From positions 1-11,523 of the forward strand of contig WRFT01000034.1 of NCBI GenBank assembly GCA_009776385.1: a DNA stretch of 11,523 bases, in the 5' to 3' direction. Numbering within the stretch: position 1 is the first letter of the stretch; every line of letters begins with the position of its first letter. The translations under genes were made by a program, and so were the position numbers. The notes under the pieces were generated by a model, which was not told the DNA's origin, made no database searches, and saw only the letters and a program-made list of their open reading frames with translations. This DNA is from Clostridia bacterium (GTDB taxonomy: Bacteria; Bacillota; Clostridia; Christensenellales; Aristaeellaceae). Shown here in pieces: positions 5,590-11,523 of this stretch.

Positions 5590-8500
5590 ATGTTTTTAAG
5601 TAAAAAAAATAAACAGTGGGTGGCAGGCATAACGGTTTTCGTCATGCTGTGTATCTGGTTTCCCATAACGCCCGGTGCGGCCGCCGCCGATAATTACGGA
5701 AAAATGATTTTAAACAATGTCGCGCTCAGGGACGCGCCCAAATCGTCCGGGGTCATCAGCTTCCGCATGCCGTTGAATTGGATTGTGGAAATCACGGCTA
5801 CTACAGGTACCGGAACGAACCTATGGTACAAGGTAAAGGCGCCCGACCCCGATCCGAAAGCCGATCGTATCAAAGAAGGTTATGTACTGGGCTCCTGCAT
5901 GGCGCCCCTGACCGCTGAAGGGCTCACCGCGTGGGTCAACGCGGGAAAGCCGAAACAAGGCGACTTTGCCGCAGCAGATATGCCCGCTGTTTTGAACCCT
6001 ACAGCAACGCCGCCGGCTCAAACGGCGACAAATGCGCCTGCCAATGAACCAACCAACGCGCCCACCAATGCGGCGCCTACAAACAACGCTTCCCCGCCCC
6101 CGTTCACGGCCGGGACCTTGGCCATGACGAATGCCGGAGGCGTCAACATGCGTAAGACAGCCGACGGCGCGCTGCTGCTGCGGCTGGAAGCCAGAGGAAC
6201 CACCGTCACGGTGCTGGATGTCACCGTCAAAGACGGGAAAACATGGTATAAGGTGCAATACGGAAGCCAAACGGGCTATATCATGGGTGATTTTCTCACG
6301 TTAACGGGCGTCGCGACAGCGACCGCAACAACCGCCGTGAACGCGGCGGGTTATGTTAAGCTTATCCTTAGTTCCGCGAACCTGCGCAAAACGCCCGAGG
6401 GCGCAAAGCTAAACGAATGGCTGCCTAAAAACGGCTTGGTCATGCCTTATCTCTCCCAGCCCGTTACCAGAGGCGCTTATACTTGGTATGAGATTTATTT
6501 TTCCGACGGCAAGACGTATTATGTACGCGGTGATACCGTCACCCCCTGCGACGCCGGCGGAACGCCGCTGCAGCCCGGGAACAATACGGGAAACAATACA
6601 GGAAGTACTAACGAACCTACCAGCACGGCTACGATTCCTTCCGGCGCCGGTATCCTTAAAATAAAAAAGGATGACGTCAACTTTAGAAAAACAGAAGGCG
6701 GCGTACTGCTGGGCAAGCTTAAAATCGGCACGGAACTCATTTTTACCGCCATCTCCCACAAGGGCGGATATGATTGGTACTATGTCACGACCGCGGCGGG
6801 CGTTAAGGGCTATGTCCGGGATGATTGCGTCATGGTTTTGTCGGGCGGGCAGTCGCAAGCGACGACGCCGCCTGCCGCGACAGGCGCGTACGGTACGCTG
6901 AGACTGACGATGGATAAGGTAAACCTGAGGGATAAACCCGCAGGACAGTATTTGGAAATGCTGCCCATCGGAGCTATTTTACCCGTGACGGCGCCGCCAG
7001 TCACCAGCGGCGCGTATACCTGGTACCCGGTGAAGAGCGCCGCGGGAAGAAATGGTTATGTCAGGGCCGATATGGGCATCTATACCGGTGATTACGCGCC
7101 CAACGCCACACCGACGTCTACCGGCAGCACCGCTGCGACGACGGGTTATGTCATCATCCTGCTGAACAGCGTCAACCTGCGTAAGACGGCGGGCGGTGCG
7201 GTTATCGGGCAAGTCCAAAAAAATGAAGTCTATCCGATGACGGGAAGCGTATCCCGTTCCGGCGCGTATGATTGGTATCCCGTACAAGTTAAGGGTGCAA
7301 ACGGCTATGTCCGAGGCGATATGCTTAAGCAACTAACACCGGCGCAGGTGGATGATTATTTAAACAACCGCCCGATCTCCTCGCCTTCGGCGACGCCCAC
7401 ATCGACCGCGCAGGCCACCACCCGCTATTTAATGACCACGCTGGATTCCGTAAACCTGCGGGTGGCCGCCAATAAGGATTCCCAGGCCAAGGCGAACGTT
7501 AAGCTCGGTACGGTCTTTTCTTACTCAACCTCGCAGGTGACGGCCGGCAGCGTATGGTACAAGATTGTTTATGATAACCAGCCGCTATGGGTTTTGGGAA
7601 CCTGCGTAAAGATTATGACGCAGGCTGAGTATGACGCTTGGCTGGCTTCCAATCCTGCCGTCACACCGCCGGCGGCCGACGTGATTACAGGCTATGTAAA
7701 GACGACGGTTTCAAGCTTGAACATTCGTAAGACAGCGGGCGGCGCGGTAACAGGAAACCGTGTGGAAACGAAGGGAACCATTTTATCCTATTCCGGTGAT
7801 CCGGTTGTTAAAAGCAAAATATTGTATTACTACTGTAAAACCGCCTACGGCTACGGCTATATCAGCGGCAGCTATTTGGAAGTGTGCGACGCCTCCGGAA
7901 AACCGATTGCCACCCCCACGCCCGCATCTTCCGGAAAGGAAGCGTCCTATACCGTCCTCTCGTTGGGCGCGACCGGCAACGCGGTCAAGGAAATGGTTAC
8001 GGAACTGAAGGCGCAGGGATTCTTCTCCGGCACCATCACCTCCACGTATAACAGCGCCGTGGTAACCGCGGTCAAGGCATTCCAAGCATCCCGAAAACTA
8101 ACGGTAGACGGCATTGCGGGCCCGTCGACGCTGCACGCCCTGTTCGGGACCGTACCCGTTGGCAGCTCTTCCAACCCCAACTTCACCATGTATCCCTGCG
8201 AAAAGATTGACTGGTTCACAGGAGGCATTCAAACCATTTGGGCCAAGGGCACGAACGCCGTGATAAAGGATGTCGCGACAGGCACCGTCATTAACGTATA
8301 CCGCTGGTCCGGCGGCAATCACGCGGACGTAGAGCCGCTGACCGCAGCGGACACGGCGCGCATCTGCAAGATGTACAATGTTAAGAACGCCGATCAGATT
8401 ACCGCCTCCACGCACTGGCATCGTCGTCCCATCTGGGTCACCGTGGGGGGCAGGACATTCGCCGCGTCCATGTACGGTGTGCCGCATAATTACCCGGAAG

Positions 8501-8643
8501 GCGACACGATTAAAAACAATGACTTCAAGGGCCAGTTCTGCGTACATTTTGTCAATTCCAGAACCCACACTTCCAATGTGGTAGACGCGGATCACCAGGC
8601 CGCCATCAACACGGCATACAACCAGGCTCCGGTGAAAAAGTAA
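5590..8643 (+). CDS. Secreted cell-wall protein: eight SH3-like repeats, peptidoglycan-binding domain and uncharacterised C-terminal domain
   Basis: Large exported protein of 1017 residues, predicted to bind and perhaps modify peptidoglycan. The start is ATG 5590, with GAGGA at 5578-5582 and 7 bases of spacing. An in-frame ATG further upstream at 5524 sits at the predicted transcription start and would bury the signal peptide. Signal peptide about 1-32, cleavage near GAAAA-D. Eight bacterial SH3-like repeats begin at about residues 37, 174, 254, 354, 434, 519, 612 and 701; most show VNLRKT near the start, a WY in the middle and GYVRGD near the end. They are joined by Thr/Pro/Ala/Asn-rich linkers. 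A PG_binding_1-type domain follows at 787-853 (LSLGATGNAVKEM, then VDGIAGPSTLHALFG). The C-terminal domain (about 865-1017) is rich in conserved-looking His: His911, His966, Cys984, His986, His993, His1002. Function of that domain is not established. Confidence 0.9.
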   Translation: MFLSKKNKQWVAGITVFVMLCIWFPITPGAAAADNYGKMILNNVALRDAPKSSGVISFRMPLNWIVEITATTGTGTNLWYKVKAPDPDPKADRIKEGYVLGSCMAPLTAEGLTAWVNAGKPKQGDFAAADMPAVLNPTATPPAQTATNAPANEPTNAPTNAAPTNNASPPPFTAGTLAMTNAGGVNMRKTADGALLLRLEARGTTVTVLDVTVKDGKTWYKVQYGSQTGYIMGDFLTLTGVATATATTAVNAAGYVKLILSSANLRKTPEGAKLNEWLPKNGLVMPYLSQPVTRGAYTWYEIYFSDGKTYYVRGDTVTPCDAGGTPLQPGNNTGNNTGSTNEPTSTATIPSGAGILKIKKDDVNFRKTEGGVLLGKLKIGTELIFTAISHKGGYDWYYVTTAAGVKGYVRDDCVMVLSGGQSQATTPPAATGAYGTLRLTMDKVNLRDKPAGQYLEMLPIGAILPVTAPPVTSGAYTWYPVKSAAGRNGYVRADMGIYTGDYAPNATPTSTGSTAATTGYVIILLNSVNLRKTAGGAVIGQVQKNEVYPMTGSVSRSGAYDWYPVQVKGANGYVRGDMLKQLTPAQVDDYLNNRPISSPSATPTSTAQATTRYLMTTLDSVNLRVAANKDSQAKANVKLGTVFSYSTSQVTAGSVWYKIVYDNQPLWVLGTCVKIMTQAEYDAWLASNPAVTPPAADVITGYVKTTVSSLNIRKTAGGAVTGNRVETKGTILSYSGDPVVKSKILYYYCKTAYGYGYISGSYLEVCDASGKPIATPTPASSGKEASYTVLSLGATGNAVKEMVTELKAQGFFSGTITSTYNSAVVTAVKAFQASRKLTVDGIAGPSTLHALFGTVPVGSSSNPNFTMYPCEKIDWFTGGIQTIWAKGTNAVIKDVATGTVINVYRWSGGNHADVEPLTAADTARICKMYNVKNADQITASTHWHRRPIWVTVGGRTFAASMYGVPHNYPEGDTIKNNDFKGQFCVHFVNSRTHTSNVVDADHQAAINTAYNQAPVKK

Positions 8644-8691
8644 AAGCGGCTCTTTACAGTACACCGTCATTTTGGCAGGAAAAAAGATTAC

Positions 8692-8721
8692 AAAGCGCGT
8701 TCGTTACGGCGGACGCGCTTT
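8692..8721 (+). terminator. Hairpin after the SH3-repeat gene
   Basis: AAAGCGCGT (8692-8700) and ACGCGCTTT (8713-8721) are perfect reverse complements with a 12-base loop, giving a nine-pair stem about 50 bases after the stop codon. The 3' arm ends in TTT followed by ATA rather than a long T run, so on its own it may act mainly as an mRNA-end stabiliser. Confidence 0.65.
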
Positions 8722-8730
8722 ATACCGTGC

Positions 8731-8760
8731 CGGGCTTACCCTTCGGCGGGCCCGCTTTTT
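8731..8760 (+). terminator. Rho-independent terminator upstream of dnaE
   Basis: CGGGC (8731-8735) pairs with GCCCG (8750-8754), followed by C and five T (8756-8760). It comes ten bases after the previous hairpin, so the two probably work as a tandem terminator separating the SH3-repeat gene from dnaE. Confidence 0.68.
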
Positions 8761-8839
8761 ATACCGCTCCCCCGCCGTCCATGAAAGAAGGAAGATAAAA
8801 GGTATTTGCGGAATATTATTACTTATGGCGTAAAAATGA

Positions 8840-8866
8840 CTCCCGAGAGGGGGGACCCTAACCCTC
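8840..8866 (+). promoter_or_regulatory. Structured dnaE leader with a buried, distant ribosome binding site
   Basis: The only Shine-Dalgarno-like sequence before dnaE is the purine run GAGGGGGGA around 8847-8855, 14 bases or more from the ATG at 8870, further than usual. It can pair upstream (CTCCC 8840-8844 with GGGGG 8849-8853 around a GAGA tetraloop) or downstream (GAGGG 8847-8851 with CCCTC 8862-8866). Both pairings hide the site and exclude each other. No convincing promoter for dnaE was found in 8761-8869. Confidence 0.35.
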
Positions 8867-8869
8867 GTC

Positions 8870-11523
8870 ATGGCGTTTGCCCATTTACATGTACACAGCG
8901 AATACAGCCTTTTAGATGGTGCCTGCCGCGTAAAACCGCTTGTGCGGCGCATCCGCGAGTTGGGCATGACCCATTGCGCCGTCACGGATCACGGTGTCAT
9001 GTACGGCGCCGTCGATTTTTATCAGGCATGCATGGACGAGGGCGTCACGCCCATCATCGGCTGTGAAATATATGTTTGCCCGGACCGGTTTGATAAACAG
9101 GTCGTCTCACGCGAGTACAGCCATCTGATACTTCTGTGCGCCAATCAAACGGGCTATCAAAACCTGATGGCCATTACCTCGGAAGGTTTTATGAATGGTT
9201 TTTACTACCGCCCGCGCGTGGACTACGCTTTTTTGCAGGGGCGCACCGAGGGCCTTATCGCCTTGACCGCCTGCCTTTCCGGAGACCTTGCCAAGTTATG
9301 CCTTCAAAACAACATGGAGGAAGCGCGCGCGTATTTAGACACCCTGCGCGGCCTCTTTTCGCAAGACAGCCTTTATATAGAAATAATGGATCACGGCCTG
9401 ACGGAACAGCGCGTCGTGCTGCCCCGGCTGATTCGTCTTTCGCGGGAGACGGGTATACCGCTGGCGGCAACCAATGATTGTCATTATGTGCATGAAAAAG
9501 ACGCGGCGGCGCAGGAAGCGCTTATGTGTATACAAACCGGCAAGACCTTGGCCGATGAGAGCCGCATGCGTATGGAATCCAACGAAATGTATGTAAAGAG
9601 CGAAGCGGAAATGCACGCGCTGTTCGGCGCGTATCCCGACGCCATCAACAATACCATGAAGATTGCCGAACGCTGCCATGTCCCTTTCGATTTTGACAAG
9701 GTACATTTGCCCGCCTTTGACATGCCGCGGGGCAAAACGGCGCGGTCCATGCTGACGGAACTCTGTTTGGAGGGGCTTGAGCAGCGCTATCAGGATGTGT
9801 CCGCCGAGGGCGAACCCATGCGGCGCCTCCTGTACGAGATTGATGTCATCTCCAAAATGGGCTATGAGGATTATTTTTTAATCGCGTGGGATTTTATCCG
9901 TTACGCAGCGGAAAAAAAGATTATGGTCGGGCCCGGCCGCGGCAGCGGCGCGGGATCCATCGTCGCCTATACGCTGGGTATTACCATGTTGGACCCCCTG
10001 CGGTATCATCTGCTGTTTGAACGGTTCTTGAATCCCGAACGCATATCCATGCCGGATTTGGATATCGATTTTTGCTTTGAACGCCGCCAGGAAGTCATTG
10101 ACTATGTGGTTAATAAATACGGCGCGGATCATGTCAGCCAAATTATTAACTTTAGTACCATGGCCGCGCGCGGCGTCCTGCGCGATGTGGGCCGCGTGCT
10201 GGGCATGAAAGTGGCGGAGGTTGACGCCATCGTAAAGGCTATTCCCTCAAGATTAGGCATTACGTTGGAAGAGGCGCTCAAGGAGAGCCCGCAGCTGCGC
10301 GCCGCCTATCAGACACGCCCGGAAATCGTACGCCTGATTGACACGGCCATGACGCTGGAGGGCATGCCGCGCCATACCTCAACACACGCGGCGGGTGTGC
10401 TGATAACCAAGAAGCCCTTGACGGAATACGTGCCGCTGCAAAAAAACGAGGATGTGGTGACCACGCAATACGAGATGGGCACCATTGAAAAGCTGGGCCT
10501 GCTAAAGATGGACTTTCTGGGATTGCGCACACTGACGGTAATACGAGACACGCTGGAACTCATGCGCCTATACGGAACCCAAATGACAGCCGAGGCCATA
10601 CCTTTGGATGATCCTGGAATATACGAGATGATTTCACGCGGGGATACGGACGGCGTCTTTCAACTGGAAGGCGGCGGCATGCGTTCCTTTTTAACAAACA
10701 TGAAGCCGGAGAATTTTGAGGATATTATCGCGGCTATTTCCCTGTACCGACCGGGCCCCATGGACTCGATACCGCGTTATATACGCGGCAAGCATAACCC
10801 GGATACGGTTCGGTACATTCATGAAAAACTTCGCCCCATATTAGAGGTAACATACGGTTGCATGGTGTATCAAGAGCAGGTCATGCAAATTGTCAAAGAT
10901 CTGGCGGGGTATTCCTTGGGCCGCAGCGATTTGATGCGGCGCGCGATGGCAAAGAAGAAAAAAGATGTCATGGACAAGGAACGGAAACATTTTATTGATG
11001 GCATGCAGGACAAAAACGGCGTGCAGATCATACCCGGTTGCGTGCGCAACGGTATCAGCCGCGAGCAGGCGGAACGCATATTCGATGAAATGAGCGGCTT
11101 TGCCGCTTACGCGTTTAACCGTTCCCACGCGGCCGCGTATGCCGTACTGGCCGCGCGTACGGCATATTTAAAGCTGCATCATCCCGTCTCCTACATGGCG
11201 GCGCTCATGAACAGCGTCGGCGGGCAGGCGGACCGGGATAAGATTGCCGGTTACATCGGGTACTGCCGCGCCAAGGGCATACCCATCCTTCCGCCGGATG
11301 TGAACCAATCCGCGTACCGCTTCACGGTTGACAAAGATGAAAGCGGCACTTTAGGCATTCGTTTCGGCCTGGGCGCCGTAAAAAATGTCGGCGAGGGCGC
11401 CGTTATGGCTATTTTAGAGGAACGGACAACGGGGCCCTACCGGGATATTTTCGATTTCTGCGACCGGATACACACGGACGCGCTGAATAAACGGGCGGTA
11501 GAATCCCTTATTTTTTCCGGCGC
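8870..11523 (+). CDS. dnaE: DNA polymerase III subunit alpha DnaE (3' end outside window)
   Basis: Replicative or lagging-strand DNA polymerase of the C family. The frame is open from ATG 8870 to the right edge (884 full codons), where the usual total is about 1100-1170. Upstream in frame there is a TGA at 8837 and no other start codon, so this ATG is fixed. Domains: PHP at about 1-270 with His7/His9 in HLHVHSEYS, TDHG at 39-42, Glu66 and the NDCH motif at 202-205; then the polymerase core with GPGRGSGAGS at 354-363, the catalytic pair Asp398/Asp400 in MPDLDIDF, and the third catalytic aspartate, probably Asp548, in KMDFLGL. The fingers segment is represented by YRPGPMD and YQEQVMQI; the FNRSHAAAYA motif is present. 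The start of the C-terminal helix-hairpin-helix region (ILPPDVNQS, FGLGAVKNVG) follows. All visible catalytic residues are intact. Confidence 0.98.
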   Translation, partial: MAFAHLHVHSEYSLLDGACRVKPLVRRIRELGMTHCAVTDHGVMYGAVDFYQACMDEGVTPIIGCEIYVCPDRFDKQVVSREYSHLILLCANQTGYQNLMAITSEGFMNGFYYRPRVDYAFLQGRTEGLIALTACLSGDLAKLCLQNNMEEARAYLDTLRGLFSQDSLYIEIMDHGLTEQRVVLPRLIRLSRETGIPLAATNDCHYVHEKDAAAQEALMCIQTGKTLADESRMRMESNEMYVKSEAEMHALFGAYPDAINNTMKIAERCHVPFDFDKVHLPAFDMPRGKTARSMLTELCLEGLEQRYQDVSAEGEPMRRLLYEIDVISKMGYEDYFLIAWDFIRYAAEKKIMVGPGRGSGAGSIVAYTLGITMLDPLRYHLLFERFLNPERISMPDLDIDFCFERRQEVIDYVVNKYGADHVSQIINFSTMAARGVLRDVGRVLGMKVAEVDAIVKAIPSRLGITLEEALKESPQLRAAYQTRPEIVRLIDTAMTLEGMPRHTSTHAAGVLITKKPLTEYVPLQKNEDVVTTQYEMGTIEKLGLLKMDFLGLRTLTVIRDTLELMRLYGTQMTAEAIPLDDPGIYEMISRGDTDGVFQLEGGGMRSFLTNMKPENFEDIIAAISLYRPGPMDSIPRYIRGKHNPDTVRYIHEKLRPILEVTYGCMVYQEQVMQIVKDLAGYSLGRSDLMRRAMAKKKKDVMDKERKHFIDGMQDKNGVQIIPGCVRNGISREQAERIFDEMSGFAAYAFNRSHAAAYAVLAARTAYLKLHHPVSYMAALMNSVGGQADRDKIAGYIGYCRAKGIPILPPDVNQSAYRFTVDKDESGTLGIRFGLGAVKNVGEGAVMAILEERTTGPYRDIFDFCDRIHTDALNKRAVESLIFSG

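Noticed and set aside
7783..8670. Long minus-strand open frames opposite the SH3-repeat gene
   Set aside because: They mirror the codon pattern of the real plus-strand gene and have no ribosome binding sites or recognisable motifs.
8834..8872. Minus-strand segment resembling the 3' end of a tRNA (T-arm-like GAGGGTTAGGGTCCCCC followed by CTCTCGGGAG)
   Set aside because: The T-arm stem is imperfect, the loop lacks the TTC core, and the body of such a tRNA would have to lie inside well-conserved dnaE coding sequence. At most a chance match.

Overview
The window reads as chromosomal DNA from a Gram-positive, clostridia-like bacterium (Firmicutes/Bacillota type). I infer this from the sigma-A-like promoters and GGAGG-type ribosome binding sites, the SH3-repeat cell-wall protein, the UvrA and DnaA sequence types, and the PrsA/SurA-like foldase. 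No species call is possible from sequence reading alone. Codon use looks even across the genes, and I see no insertion sequence, CRISPR array, rRNA, tRNA or phage gene.

Layout. (1) 1-696 (+): the C-terminal part of uvrA, cut by the window edge. (2) 697-935: a gap between convergent genes. It holds five DnaA-box-like 9-mers in about 100 bp (three forward, two reverse, facing each other across an A/T-rich stretch), then a hairpin terminator. (3) 936-2216 (-): a secreted parvulin-type peptidyl-prolyl isomerase. (4) 2374-2865 (-): a small helical protein of unknown function with a strong promoter. (5) 2866-3327: a regulatory gap with a promoter for the unknown gene and a separate extended -10 promoter for dnaA, which has a DnaA-box-like site touching its -35. 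(6) 3328-4644 (+): dnaA, followed 11 bp later by (7) 4656-5438 (+), a nitroreductase-family protein. (8) 5590-8643 (+): a very large secreted protein with eight SH3-like repeats, a peptidoglycan-binding domain and an uncharacterised His/Cys-rich C-terminal domain, driven by a near-consensus promoter. (9) 8644-8869: hairpins and a structured leader. (10) 8870-11523 (+): dnaE, DNA polymerase III alpha, running off the right edge.

The theme is replication and repair (UvrA, DnaA, DnaE) mixed with cell-envelope functions (foldase, SH3 protein). The most interesting points are the origin-like DnaA-box cluster about 2.5 kb from dnaA, the lack of the usual dnaN partner next to dnaA, the probable DnaA autoregulation at the dnaA promoter, and the C-terminal domain of the SH3 protein, which has a His...Cys layout reminiscent of L,D-transpeptidases. 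None of these has been tested by database search; all functional calls rest on motif recognition.
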